From positions 1 to 54,793 of the forward strand of contig NZ_LQOL01000027.1 in the NCBI RefSeq assembly GCF_002101555.1: DNA of 54,793 bases, given 5' to 3'. The stretch comes from Mycolicibacterium canariasense. Its GTDB lineage: Bacteria > Actinomycetota > Actinomycetes > Mycobacteriales > Mycobacteriaceae. The notes beneath the pieces were generated by a model, which saw nothing but the letters and a program-made list of their open reading frames with translations, was not told where the DNA came from and ran no database searches. Both the position numbers and the translations under genes were made by a program. This document shows, in pieces, positions 25,579 through 33,705 of this stretch (positions are counted from its first letter, which is position 1; each line of letters starts with the position of its first letter).

Positions 25579-25598
25579 CCTGTGCATGCATGCACAGG
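25579..25598. promoter_or_regulatory. Perfect 20-bp palindrome in LysR/permease divergent region
   Basis: CCTGTGCATGCATGCACAGG is an exact inverted repeat, 16 nt before the LysR start and 157 nt from the permease start. Location and symmetry fit a LysR-type recognition site used for autoregulation and for activation of the divergent operon. Confidence 0.7.
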
Positions 25599-25614
25599 TC
25601 GGTATGGTCACTGT

Positions 25615-26562
25615 GTGGACGCCAACTCGCTTCGCTATTTCCTCGAAGTGGCCCGGACAGGTCGTCTCGTGGCAGCCGGTGAGAACCTCGCGGTCAATCA
25701 CACGACCGTCGGACGGCAGATCACGGCATTGGAGCGATCGTGTGGTCAGCGCCTTTTCGATCGGCGGCCCACGGGATGGACGTTGACCGAGTCCGGTCAG
25801 GAGATGGTGATCCACGCCGAGGCAGTGGAGGCCGCGGTACGCGCGGCAGGTGACATCGGTGGCGCGGGGGGTGGGCGATTGTCGGGGACTGTGCGCATCC
25901 GCACGCCCGATGGCTTCGGCGCCTTCGTCCTGGCCCCACACCTGGGCGATCTGCACTCGCGGCATCCCGATCTGAACATCGAGATCGTCACCGCAACCGG
26001 CTTCGACGCGTTGTCCATGCGAGAGTTCGACGTCGGGGTCACGTTGGATCCCCCGTCGCCGAGCCGGGTGGCGGTTGACCATCTGATGACCTATCACCTC
26101 GGTCTCTATGCCTCAGCCGGCTATCTCGAATCGCGTCCGCCGATCGCGCAGGTGCGAGACCTGTACCAGCACACCCTGATCGGCTACGTCGAATCGTTGC
26201 TGGACGTGCCGGCATTGCGGCTTCTCGACGAACTGTTGCCGGACCATCGCACGCGGATTCAGACCAACAATTTGACGGGACAGTGGGAGGCGGCCGCCGC
26301 GGGCATCGGTATCGCGGTTCTTCCTGAATACATGGGTGGCCGGGACCACCGGCTCAGACAAATTCTCCCGCAGACGGTTTCGCTTGAAAGATCGTACTGG
26401 TTGGTCGTCCCTCGAGAGCTACAGCGGCTGGCGCGGATACGCGTCGTGTCCGACGCGCTGCGATCGATAGCGGCCGCCTCCGGGCCGGATGCGCGTTCTG
26501 GGCCTGCCGTGGCTGGCACTGCCTCACGAGTAGCCTCGTCACATGCCGCGCAAACTCACTGA
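25615..26562 (+). CDS. LysR family transcriptional regulator
   Basis: 315 residues from the GTG at 25615. The HTH is SLRYFLEVARTGRLVAAGEN, then NHTTVGRQITALERSCGQRLFDRRPTG, the LysR signature. The inducer-binding domain runs from about residue 88 (LSGTVRIRTPDGFG). Divergent from the permease-ADH-ALDH-CoA-transferase operon, it is the counterpart of DddR, which activates DMSP-degradation genes in other bacteria (by position, inference). The last 20 nt overlap the following PPOX-type gene. Confidence 0.9.
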   Translation: MDANSLRYFLEVARTGRLVAAGENLAVNHTTVGRQITALERSCGQRLFDRRPTGWTLTESGQEMVIHAEAVEAAVRAAGDIGGAGGGRLSGTVRIRTPDGFGAFVLAPHLGDLHSRHPDLNIEIVTATGFDALSMREFDVGVTLDPPSPSRVAVDHLMTYHLGLYASAGYLESRPPIAQVRDLYQHTLIGYVESLLDVPALRLLDELLPDHRTRIQTNNLTGQWEAAAAGIGIAVLPEYMGGRDHRLRQILPQTVSLERSYWLVVPRELQRLARIRVVSDALRSIAAASGPDARSGPAVAGTASRVASSHAAQTH

Positions 26563-26983
26563 CGACGAAATCACGGCGCTTCTCGACAGCCGTCCGGGCT
26601 GGGCGATCCTGACCACCATCGACAAGGACGGATTCCCACACACCGTGCCGCTGGGATACTTCCGGCTGGGCGGTGATGTCGTCATGGGCGTGCGAGACGG
26701 CACGCGCAAAGTGGCCAACGTAGAGCGCAATCCGGCCGTGAGCGTCATGCTCGAAGACGGCTCAACCATGGCGGATATCCGCGGGGTGATGTTCCAAGGT
26801 CACGCACGCATCGTTCGGGAAGCCGCTGAAACGCTTGAACTCGCACGGCATGGTGCCCGGTCGCGCGGCGTGCCAGAATCCGAGTGGCCCACCGCGCCGA
26901 GACCGGGTGCCACCTACATCTACGTGACCCCCGTACGCACCCTGTCGTGGTATTACGGCGACTCCACGTCGGACGAGGACTAG
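26543..26983 (+). CDS. PPOX-class F420-dependent/FMN-binding split-barrel protein
   Basis: 146 residues. Pyridoxamine-5'-phosphate-oxidase-like split barrel: LLDSRPGWAILTTIDKDGFPH, then TVPLGYFRLGGDVVMGV, RKVANVERNPAVSVMLEDG and a C-terminal RTLSWYYGD. Actinobacterial members use F420H2 or FMN and often reduce or hydroxylate small molecules. The ATG lies inside the 3' end of the LysR gene (20-nt overlap), so it is co-transcribed with it. The role in the DMSP-like module is unclear. Confidence 0.82.
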   Translation: MPRKLTDDEITALLDSRPGWAILTTIDKDGFPHTVPLGYFRLGGDVVMGVRDGTRKVANVERNPAVSVMLEDGSTMADIRGVMFQGHARIVREAAETLELARHGARSRGVPESEWPTAPRPGATYIYVTPVRTLSWYYGDSTSDED

Positions 26984-26996
26984 CCTCAGCGGGCCT

Positions 26997-27515
26997 CAGT
27001 CGCCCCGAAGCCCGCGCGGGTCGCCCAGCAGCAGGCTGATGAAACCGGTTGCGGGAGCCGGGGTATCACGGACACTCAGTTCGTCGAGTCCGGTAGCGGC
27101 CCTCAAAAAAGGGCCGAAGAGCCGCCATCCCAACTGCAAGGCAAGCGCGTCCGCGGTGGCGACGCGTGCTGTGTAATCGTCAATCGTAGTGGTCTCGGGC
27201 GGCTGCCAGGAGCTGGTCGATATTGGGGAACCTGTGCTGAAGCCGCGCTACATCGAAGCCGTCGAGCAGCGCGCGGGCGATGACTTTCCAGCTGCGTTCC
27301 GCGCGGGCCTCGATGACGGCTCGCGCCGCGCCACCATCTCGCGCCGAAACCAGGTCTTCGGCGAGGTACTCCAGCACGGACGTCACGACCGCTTCCTTCG
27401 TGCCGATGTGGCGAAAGATCAATCCTGCGTTCACGCCTGAGCGATCGGCGATATCGCGCATCGGCGTGGCCGCCGGACCTCGCTCGGTGAACAGGTCTGC
27501 CGCATGGGGGAGCAC
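26997..27515 (-). pseudogene. TetR family regulator gene with a frameshift
   Basis: The 5' part (27515 down to about 27185) encodes a normal TetR HTH: LPHAADLFTERGPAATPMRD, then DRSGVNAGLIFRHIGTKEAVV. It ends prematurely after ARDHYD. The sequence continues in another frame as DYTARVATADALALQLGWRL, FGPFLRAATGLDEL and a C-terminus SLLLGDPRGLRGD with stop at 26997. Joined, they give a full-length TetR of about 170 residues. One base change near 27185..27200 explains it, by real mutation or sequencing error. It is divergent from a membrane-protein chimera, its likely former target. Confidence 0.75.
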
Positions 27516-27596
27516 GGTGGTACGAACACGTTCGGCCGCGTCGGTCGGCCCGCGACTACACGCCGACCACTCCGTGCATCCAAGAAGGACAAACGC

Positions 27597-28097
27597 ATGT
27601 CAGATCAAATCCTCGAGCGCTATCAGCCTGTTGGTGCCGACCGCACCCTGGCGTCCTACTACGCTGTGCGAAGCACAGTTTCGCTCGCCTGGGTCGCCAC
27701 CGCGCTGATCATCGGCTCCACATCGACGTTCATTGCCGGCGCATTGTTGCTGTTCTATCCGGCATGGGATGCTGTAGCCAACGTGGTCGATGCGGAGCAC
27801 GGAGGCCTGCGTAACAACCCCACCCAGGCGTTCAACATGGCGGTCAGCGCGTTGACGACCGTGGCCGTGGGCATCGCCCTGACGGCACGTGCGCCGGAGA
27901 CTCCCGGCGCAGATGTCGCCCGCGCCCACCAGTGCACCGTGGGACAGGTGGCGATCGCCTGGCTGCTGCAGCTCTCACCGGTCATGCTGCCCATTCCCGG
28001 CACCTCGCAACGCACGCACCTGGAAGAGAACCTGGCTGCCACTGACGTGCAGTTGACAACAGAGCAGATCGATCACCTCACGGCGGCGTCCACCTGA
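27597..28097 (+). CDS. Chimeric ORF: membrane-protein N-terminus fused to aldo/keto reductase C-terminus
   Basis: 166 residues in one open frame with AAGAAGGAC before the ATG. Residues 1 to about 97 (RTLASYYAVRSTVSLAWVAT, TFIAGALLLFYPAWDAVANV, RNNPTQAFNMAVSALTTVAV) look like the start of a DUF308-like integral membrane protein common next to TetR genes in mycobacteria, cut after its third membrane segment. Residues from about 104 on (ADVARAHQCTVGQVAIAWLL, VMLPIPGTSQRTHLEENLAA) are the C-terminal end of an aldo/keto reductase, without its catalytic barrel. A deletion has joined two genes in frame. The product is probably non-functional. Confidence 0.8.
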   Translation: MSDQILERYQPVGADRTLASYYAVRSTVSLAWVATALIIGSTSTFIAGALLLFYPAWDAVANVVDAEHGGLRNNPTQAFNMAVSALTTVAVGIALTARAPETPGADVARAHQCTVGQVAIAWLLQLSPVMLPIPGTSQRTHLEENLAATDVQLTTEQIDHLTAAST

Positions 28098-28136
28098 TCG
28101 AGTCATGCACGGCAGCACGCGATGACTGCTGGCTGT

Positions 28137-28976
28137 CTAGGCGGGGAAATCGGAGCTGCGAGAGAGCTTTTCGTTTGCCCGGATGTCTGTCAGGGTCTGC
28201 TCCAGCGCATCGATCACGGCGTCGTAGCCGCTGTTGCCCAGGACCAGCCGCCGCGGCGGCTGGTCCTGAGCCATCGCCGCGATCACCGCACGGGCACCAC
28301 GGTGCGGATCGCCGGGCTGCTCACCGTCCATCCCGACGAAGACGGCGCGGACCTGCTCGAGCATGTCGTGGTACTCCGGAATGGGTTCTTCGATGGGCTC
28401 GTTGGCGAAGCCGGCGTAGGCGTTGGTGCGGAAGGCGCCCGGTTCGACGGTCAGCACGGAGATGCCCTGTGGGGCGACCTCGTCGCGCAGGGCGTCGGTG
28501 ATGGCTTCGATGGCGAACTTCGTCGCACTGTAGTAGCCGAATCCCGGTGCTGATACCAGCCCTGCCACCGAGGACACGTTGACGATCCACCCGCTGCCGC
28601 GGGCGCGCATCCCCGGCAGCACCGCACGTGTCACCGACAGCAACGCGAAGAAGTTCAGCTCGAACATCGCCCGCAGCGCAGACTCGTCCATGCCTTCGAT
28701 CGATCCGTACCAGCCGCGGCCGGCGTTGTTGACCAGCACGTCGATACCGCCGAAGTGCTCCTCGGCCGTATGCACCGCGCGCTGCACCTGCGCGGCATCG
28801 GTGAGTTCCAGCGGCACGACGAGAACGCGCTCACCGTACTGCTCGGCCCAGGTCGCCAGCTCTTGCGGGCGCCGGGAGGTGAGTACCACGCGGTCCCCGG
28901 TTTCCAGTGCCGCCTCGGCGAACGCCACTCCGAAGTTGCCGGGGGTGCCGCCGGTGATGAACCATCGTTTGCTCAT
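28137..28976 (-). CDS. SDR family oxidoreductase
   Basis: 279 residues. Cofactor motif TGGTPGNFG near residue 8 (one residue longer than the usual TGxxxGxG), NNAG near residue 88, Ser in IVNVSSVAG, and YYSATK with the Tyr/Lys pair. By its general form it belongs to the classical SDRs acting on carbonyl substrates with NAD(P)H. The ATG overlaps the stop of the SnoaL-like gene as ATGA, so the two are translationally coupled. MerR-type control from the divergent gene at 29452 is likely. Confidence 0.9.
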   Translation of the reverse strand: MSKRWFITGGTPGNFGVAFAEAALETGDRVVLTSRRPQELATWAEQYGERVLVVPLELTDAAQVQRAVHTAEEHFGGIDVLVNNAGRGWYGSIEGMDESALRAMFELNFFALLSVTRAVLPGMRARGSGWIVNVSSVAGLVSAPGFGYYSATKFAIEAITDALRDEVAPQGISVLTVEPGAFRTNAYAGFANEPIEEPIPEYHDMLEQVRAVFVGMDGEQPGDPHRGARAVIAAMAQDQPPRRLVLGNSGYDAVIDALEQTLTDIRANEKLSRSSDFPA

Positions 28977-29314
28977 GGCTCGATCACCACCCGGCTGATC
29001 AACACGCCGTCGAGGGTGAACCGGTAGTGCAGGTCGGCGACGCCGCCGGGGAAGTCACCCTCCAGGTGCTGCCCGACGTCGACGCCCGCGTCGGTAGTCG
29101 TGGCGCCGGTGAATGCGGTGGTGTAGGTGTACTCGGCGGCCGCGTTGGCCACCCAGGTCCCGATCTCGTCACGCCCCTTGTAGTCGTGGCCCTCGTCGGT
29201 CACCACGGCGTCAGTGGTGAGTGTGGCCAGCACATGTTCCACCTCACGGGCATCCAGCGCGGTCATGAACGTTTTCACGGTTTCTGGGAGCGTGTCCCAT
29301 GCTGTATCGGTCAT
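28973..29314 (-). CDS. SnoaL-like/NTF2-fold polyketide-cyclase-type protein
   Basis: 113 residues with the NTF2-like pattern: a helix (PETVKTFMTALDAREVEHVL), TTDAVVTDEGHDYKGRDEI typical of SnoaL-like domains, and a final beta sheet (LHYRFTLDGVLISRVVIEP). It is a small cytoplasmic alpha+beta barrel that may bind or isomerise a hydrophobic compound. First gene of an operon with the SDR. Its ATG lies very near the MerR-type promoter, so the transcript has a short leader. Confidence 0.82.
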   Translation of the reverse strand: MTDTAWDTLPETVKTFMTALDAREVEHVLATLTTDAVVTDEGHDYKGRDEIGTWVANAAAEYTYTTAFTGATTTDAGVDVGQHLEGDFPGGVADLHYRFTLDGVLISRVVIEP

Positions 29315-29330
29315 GGCATCACGATGGTGT

Positions 29331-29351
29331 TTCCCGTTAGGGGAAGGTCAA
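29331..29351 (-). promoter_or_regulatory. MerR-type promoter element for the SnoaL-SDR operon
   Basis: On the minus strand TTGACC (29351..29346) is followed directly by TTCCC-CTAAC-GGGAA (29345..29331), a 5-bp inverted repeat placed in the spacer region. This is the layout of MerR-activated promoters. The -10 box is not clear. Confidence 0.5.
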
Positions 29352-29451
29352 GCACCGATTCAGATCAGGCCTCCGTGTTGACCTTGCCACAGGGGGAGGG
29401 TTCAGGATGACCTTGTTCGACATAGGCGATGCATACGCAGAGGAGGACGCC

Positions 29452-30282
29452 ATGGGCGCACAGGTCTCGATCGGTGACTTCGCGGTGATGACCAGTCTGA
29501 GCAGGAAAGCACTACGCCACTATCACGACATCGGCATTCTCGAACCTGCCCACATCGACCCCTACACCGGCTACCGCTTCTATGACACCAGCCAGGTCGA
29601 TCACGCACACATCATCCGCCGGTTCAGGACCCTGGGCATGTCCATTCCTGACATCAAGGCGCTCCTGAGCACCGACGACGCCGGCGCCCGCACCGACATC
29701 ATCACAACCCACCTCGAGCAGATGGAGGCACAGTTGCAGCAGACCCGGGACACCGTGGGTGCGCTGCGCGAACTGCTCTCCCCCGTGAAAACTCCCACCG
29801 ACGTCACAGTGCGCCACGAACCGGCACTGGCCGTGTGGTCCGTCAGCGCCACCATCGACACCTCGGGGATCGACGACTGGTTCGGGGAGTCGCTGACCAC
29901 ACTGCACCAGGCCGTCGCCATGGCAGTAGGCGAGCCGACCGCGGTGGTGCCGGGCGGTCTCTACGACCGCGCACTGTTTCTCGAACAGCGCGGCAGCGCA
30001 ACCATGTTCGTCGAAGCACCACCATCTGCAGATCCCCCCGAAGGTGTCCACGCCGAGGTCCTACCCAAGGCCGAATTCGCGGTACTCACCCACCCCGGCG
30101 GTCACGACGAGGGCATCGACCGCAGCTACGCGGCCCTGGGCATCTACGTGAACGAGCATCTGATCAGCAGCCAGGGACCCATCCGCGAGCACTACCTCGG
30201 TGGCACGCCCACAGATCCGGCCCGGTTCACCGCGACCGAAATCTGCTGGCCGATCTTCAGCACCACGGCGCCGGCGCGATGA
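29452..30282 (+). CDS. MerR family regulator with GyrI-like effector domain
   Basis: 276 residues from the ATG at 29452, chosen for the GAGGAGG 6 nt upstream; an in-frame ATG at 29407 lacks one. The N-terminal MerR HTH is VSIGDFAVMTSLSRKALRHY, then HDIGILEPAHIDPYTGYRFY, followed by a coiled-coil linker (DIITTHLEQMEAQLQQTRDT). The C-terminal ~150 residues resemble the GyrI/BmrR multidrug-binding fold. It probably activates the divergent SnoaL-SDR operon on binding a lipophilic ligand. The stop overlaps the next LLM gene as ATGA. Confidence 0.9.
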   Translation: MGAQVSIGDFAVMTSLSRKALRHYHDIGILEPAHIDPYTGYRFYDTSQVDHAHIIRRFRTLGMSIPDIKALLSTDDAGARTDIITTHLEQMEAQLQQTRDTVGALRELLSPVKTPTDVTVRHEPALAVWSVSATIDTSGIDDWFGESLTTLHQAVAMAVGEPTAVVPGGLYDRALFLEQRGSATMFVEAPPSADPPEGVHAEVLPKAEFAVLTHPGGHDEGIDRSYAALGIYVNEHLISSQGPIREHYLGGTPTDPARFTATEICWPIFSTTAPAR

Positions 30283-31145
30283 ACGACACACACGAGCGGT
30301 TCGGCACATACGGAGCGTGGCTCAACCCCGCACTGGGTGATGCTCCCCGTATCGCCTACGCCTCCGAACTCGAAGAGTTGGGCTATCAGACGATCTGGGT
30401 AGGAATCGGCGCAGACCCCGTCGGCGACATGGACCTTCTCGAGAAGATGGTCGCCGCGACCAAGGACGCGATCATCGCGACGGCGATCATCAACATGTGG
30501 CAGGACGACGCCCGCGGTATCGCCCATCACTACCGTCGGATCATCGATCGGTACGGACCTCGCCTGCTGTTGGGCATCGGTCTCGGGCATCCCGAGACGC
30601 GAGCCACCTACGAACGGCCTTTCGAGCGGATGGTCAGCTACGTCGATACGCTCCTGGGTAATTCGGTGCCGGCCGACGCGATCGTGATCGGCGCCCTGGG
30701 AACCAACACACTGTCCCTGGCCGGTGAGAAGACACTCGGGGCGCACCCCTATCTCACCGTGCCCGCGCACACGCGATACGCGCGAGAAACGCTGGGTAGC
30801 AGCGCCTTCCTTGCTCCCGAGCTGAAGGTCGTGCTGTCCGAGGACGGTGAGGAGGCGCGCAGGATCGGCCGTCCCGCCATCCAGTATCCCTACCTCGGCC
30901 TGCGCAACTACACCAACAACCTGCTGCGGCACGGGTTCACCGAAGCCGATATCGCCGAGGCAGGTAGCGACGCACTCATCGACGCCCTGGTCGCCCACGG
31001 TTGCCCGGAGACCATCTACACCAAGATCGACGAGCATCTCTCGGCCGGCGCCGACCATGTCGGCATCCAAGTTCTCGCCGCGGATCCCACCGCCTCACCG
31101 GTACAGGCCTTCCGAACCCTGGCCGAACACCGACCCGCCAACTGA
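30279..31145 (+). CDS. LLM-class F420-dependent oxidoreductase (TIGR03620-like)
   Basis: 288 residues. FGTYGAWLNPALGDAPRIAY, EELGYQTIWVGIGADPVGDM and RYGPRLLLGIGLGHPE match the TIGR03620 (MSMEG_4141-type) group of F420-dependent luciferase-like enzymes. Translationally coupled to the MerR gene (ATGA). Together with the divergent SDR and SnoaL-like genes it suggests a small redox pathway acting on a lipophilic compound. Confidence 0.88.
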   Translation: MNDTHERFGTYGAWLNPALGDAPRIAYASELEELGYQTIWVGIGADPVGDMDLLEKMVAATKDAIIATAIINMWQDDARGIAHHYRRIIDRYGPRLLLGIGLGHPETRATYERPFERMVSYVDTLLGNSVPADAIVIGALGTNTLSLAGEKTLGAHPYLTVPAHTRYARETLGSSAFLAPELKVVLSEDGEEARRIGRPAIQYPYLGLRNYTNNLLRHGFTEADIAEAGSDALIDALVAHGCPETIYTKIDEHLSAGADHVGIQVLAADPTASPVQAFRTLAEHRPAN

Positions 31146-31247
31146 GACGGTATCGAAACGCTCCCTGCGACGGGCATGGGTGGACGGGCGGACCTCAGCG
31201 GCGAGGCCGTCGACAAACGAGACGAGAACCGTTTGGCCACGTCCCTC

Positions 31248-31754
31248 CTATAGACATGAACCGGGATCGTCGCTGTCGCCGATCATTTCGATGAGCATGC
31301 GACGTAGCAGCTGTACCTCGTCGTGAGTGAAGCTCGGAAGGGCCGCCTCTTCAACACGCTGGCACGCCCGGGCCACCTTCGCGCGCAATTTTTCCCCGGC
31401 CTCGGTGATGTGGGGGATCCGTGCGCGACGGTCCCGGGGATCATGGCGACGGATCACCAGACCCATCCGCTCTAGCTTGTCCAGTTGACTCATCAGCGTT
31501 GTCTTGTCCAAGCCGAGGGCCTTGCCGAGTTCTGCCTGCGTCAGGTTCGTGGTCAGGTTGAGGGCGCTGAGCACGATGTAGTCGCGTAGTTGCAGGCCGT
31601 GCTCTTCGGCGCGCTCGCCGGTGGCAGTGTGCATCCGCTGCGCGGCTCGATGGAGGAGCCAGGTGAGTTCGGAGTCAGCGGATGGTCGCGGACTCATCGC
31701 CTGGTGGTCGGCGGCCTCTGGCGAGACGGAGATCGGTGTCATCGGGCGCTGCAT
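31248..31754 (-). CDS. MarR family transcriptional regulator
   Basis: 168 residues. It has an N-terminal polar extension of about 25 residues, then the MarR fold: LQLRDYIVLSALNLTTNLTQ, ELGKALGLDKTTLMSQLDKLERMGLV (recognition helix), RRHDPRDRRARIPHITEAG (wing). In-frame Met codons near residue 5 or 20 could be the true start. It is convergent with the LLM gene and lies 59 nt downstream of, and on the same strand as, the metallo-beta-lactamase-fold gene at 31813. The target is unknown. Confidence 0.87.
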   Translation of the reverse strand: MQRPMTPISVSPEAADHQAMSPRPSADSELTWLLHRAAQRMHTATGERAEEHGLQLRDYIVLSALNLTTNLTQAELGKALGLDKTTLMSQLDKLERMGLVIRRHDPRDRRARIPHITEAGEKLRAKVARACQRVEEAALPSFTHDEVQLLRRMLIEMIGDSDDPGSCL

Positions 31755-31812
31755 AGGACAACATTGTGCTCCTTGCTTACCGGCCCGACCGGTTGCGGTG
31801 CACCCATGAATG

Positions 31813-32655
31813 CTAACCGGTTGGGAAGACGGGGATCCCGTCGTAGGCGTTCACGTCGTGAGAGGGCACGATCTGCATGACGTCGTCGAGCGCGATCGCG
31901 CGCAGCAGACCTTGTCGGGTCTGTTCGGGATCGCTGTCGGCAACTTTGCGCATCAGCCAGGGCCGCTGAACACGCTTGCGGATTCCATCGAGCTGCCACG
32001 TCAGATCGCCGATGAAGGCATACCGCTTCTGGGACGGCACCGTCACGAACACGATGACAGACCCGGCTGTGTGCCCCCCGGCGAAGGCGACCACTACCGT
32101 ACCGTCGCCGTATATGTCGTAGCTGCCCGAATAGCCCAGATACGGGCCCGAATCGAAGTTGTAGTGATGAATCTTGCGGCCAGCCGAGACGATCCTGAAC
32201 ACCTCACCATCTGATTCCTCCGCGGCGTAACGTGTTTCGGCTGGATTGATCCAGATCGGCACATCCAGCTGGTCCAGGCCGCTCACATGGTCCCAATGCG
32301 CGTGTGTCACCAACGCGCCGAGGAGTCGATGACGGTCATACCCTGCAGAGTCGAATTGCTCGCTCACCGTCGCGGTCGCCTGGTAGGGAGCCCGCGCGAT
32401 CCGCGGCAGGGTCGCGATGTGCGCCGCGACGTCGGCACCGAACCCCGCATCGATCAGAAGGTCGCCTTTCGGGTGCTGCACAAGGATGGCGGTCGCCGCG
32501 AATTGGCGCTTGTCATTGAACGACCCACCGCAGACGGCGAACGCCGCACGCGTTTCGTACGTTCCGGTGGGGAGCTGGTAGATCGCCATATCCGACGGCG
32601 GGTGTGCGTCGGGCAAGGGCTGCGACCAGGCGGCCGGCCGGGGAAGTGTCGACAT
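31813..32655 (-). CDS. Metallo-beta-lactamase-fold hydrolase (lactonase-like)
   Basis: 280 residues. Full zinc motif: THAHWDH (HxHxDH), a later His in GGHTAGS, an Asp in FIGDLTW and a final His in PSHDVNAY. This set is typical of AHL-lactonase/glyoxalase II-type enzymes and suggests hydrolysis of a lactone or thioester in the cytoplasm. No signal peptide. It shares a strand with the neighbouring MBL gene (32724) 68 nt upstream. Confidence 0.87.
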   Translation of the reverse strand: MSTLPRPAAWSQPLPDAHPPSDMAIYQLPTGTYETRAAFAVCGGSFNDKRQFAATAILVQHPKGDLLIDAGFGADVAAHIATLPRIARAPYQATATVSEQFDSAGYDRHRLLGALVTHAHWDHVSGLDQLDVPIWINPAETRYAAEESDGEVFRIVSAGRKIHHYNFDSGPYLGYSGSYDIYGDGTVVVAFAGGHTAGSVIVFVTVPSQKRYAFIGDLTWQLDGIRKRVQRPWLMRKVADSDPEQTRQGLLRAIALDDVMQIVPSHDVNAYDGIPVFPTG

Positions 32656-32723
32656 GAGACGATACTATGAGCTCAGATAATCTGACGCAAGACTATCTCG
32701 GCTTCTATTCCTTCCTCGGCGGG

Positions 32724-33650
32724 TCACTTCTCTCGTTCAAACTGCTCGTAGAACGCTAGCGCCGCGTACCGGATGTTGCGAGGGCCGTCCCACCCGGGCC
32801 AGATGGTGCGAGCCTGCCGTGCGACAACGGTCGAGATCTCCTGCGCCGGAGTGCCATCAAGCCAGAGCAATCGGGTGAGCTCGCGTACGTAGCGCAGGTA
32901 GTCGCGGACAGCGACGAGCTGGTGCACGTCGGTTACTTCACCGTGGCCCGGCACCACAACCTCGGGTTGGTCGGCGATGAGTCGGTCGAGCGCTTCGATC
33001 CATCTCCGTCCGTCGAAGTGCTTATCGAATGGTGGGAAGTACGGCAGGATCGGAAACATTCTGGTCTCACACAAATCGCCGGTGAACACGACCCGCTGAC
33101 CGATGTGCACTGTCTGGTTGTCGCGGGTGTGCGCGGGGCCCCACTGCCGCAGCGTGGCCGTGATGCCACCGAGATCGATGTCCAATCGCCGGCCGAAGGA
33201 TATGTCGCAGTCGATGAGGTCGAGGCCCTCCAGGCGGGCGGCAACATCAGGGCTCAGGGAGCGAAACGTGGGCACGAAGGAGTCTGCGTCCAGACGTAAC
33301 CTGTCGCGTTGGGCATCGCTGTAGATCACGGTGGCTGCATCTTTGAACGCTTGGACGCCGAATCCGTGCCCGGGATCAAATTGCGTAACCGTCAGGTAGA
33401 GCCGCCGCCGGCCGGCCAGTCGTCGGGCATGGTCGAGCACCACGCGGCCGTTGTCGGACCCGATCCCAGTGTCGATGACAAGTGCGGCATCGGCACCTAC
33501 CACGATTCCCACATTGGGGACGAATGGGATCCTGTTGTCGCCGATGACGAAGACGCCATCGGACACCTCGACCGGCCTACCGGAGATAGCGGGATCGGTA
33601 GTGCCGGCCACATAGGTGTCGGGTTGCCTACTGGTGCTGTCACCGTTCAT
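32724..33650 (-). CDS. Metallo-beta-lactamase-fold protein with degenerate zinc motif
   Basis: 308 residues. Closely resembles the MBL protein at 34492 across its length (IPFVPNVGIVVGADAALVID, GPAHTRDNQTVHIGQRVVFTGDL, VVVPGHGEV). Where that paralogue has HFHPEH, this one reads QFDPGH, so two of the first three zinc ligands are replaced (His to Gln, His to Asp). The later His (GPAH), Asp (GDL) and His (PGHG) remain. It may bind one metal or none. It lies beyond a TetR gene and probably arose by local duplication. Confidence 0.85.
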   Translation of the reverse strand: MNGDSTSRQPDTYVAGTTDPAISGRPVEVSDGVFVIGDNRIPFVPNVGIVVGADAALVIDTGIGSDNGRVVLDHARRLAGRRRLYLTVTQFDPGHGFGVQAFKDAATVIYSDAQRDRLRLDADSFVPTFRSLSPDVAARLEGLDLIDCDISFGRRLDIDLGGITATLRQWGPAHTRDNQTVHIGQRVVFTGDLCETRMFPILPYFPPFDKHFDGRRWIEALDRLIADQPEVVVPGHGEVTDVHQLVAVRDYLRYVRELTRLLWLDGTPAQEISTVVARQARTIWPGWDGPRNIRYAALAFYEQFEREK

Positions 33651-33705
33651 AACACTCCCGTTGGCGCGGCGTCATGAGTTGTGAACTGCAAAGGGAGAAG
33701 GCGTT

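Noticed and set aside
29835..31145. Fused 436-residue frame across the MerR/LLM junction
   Set aside because: The first half is a shadow frame of MerR. The real LLM starts at 30279 with an ATGA overlap.
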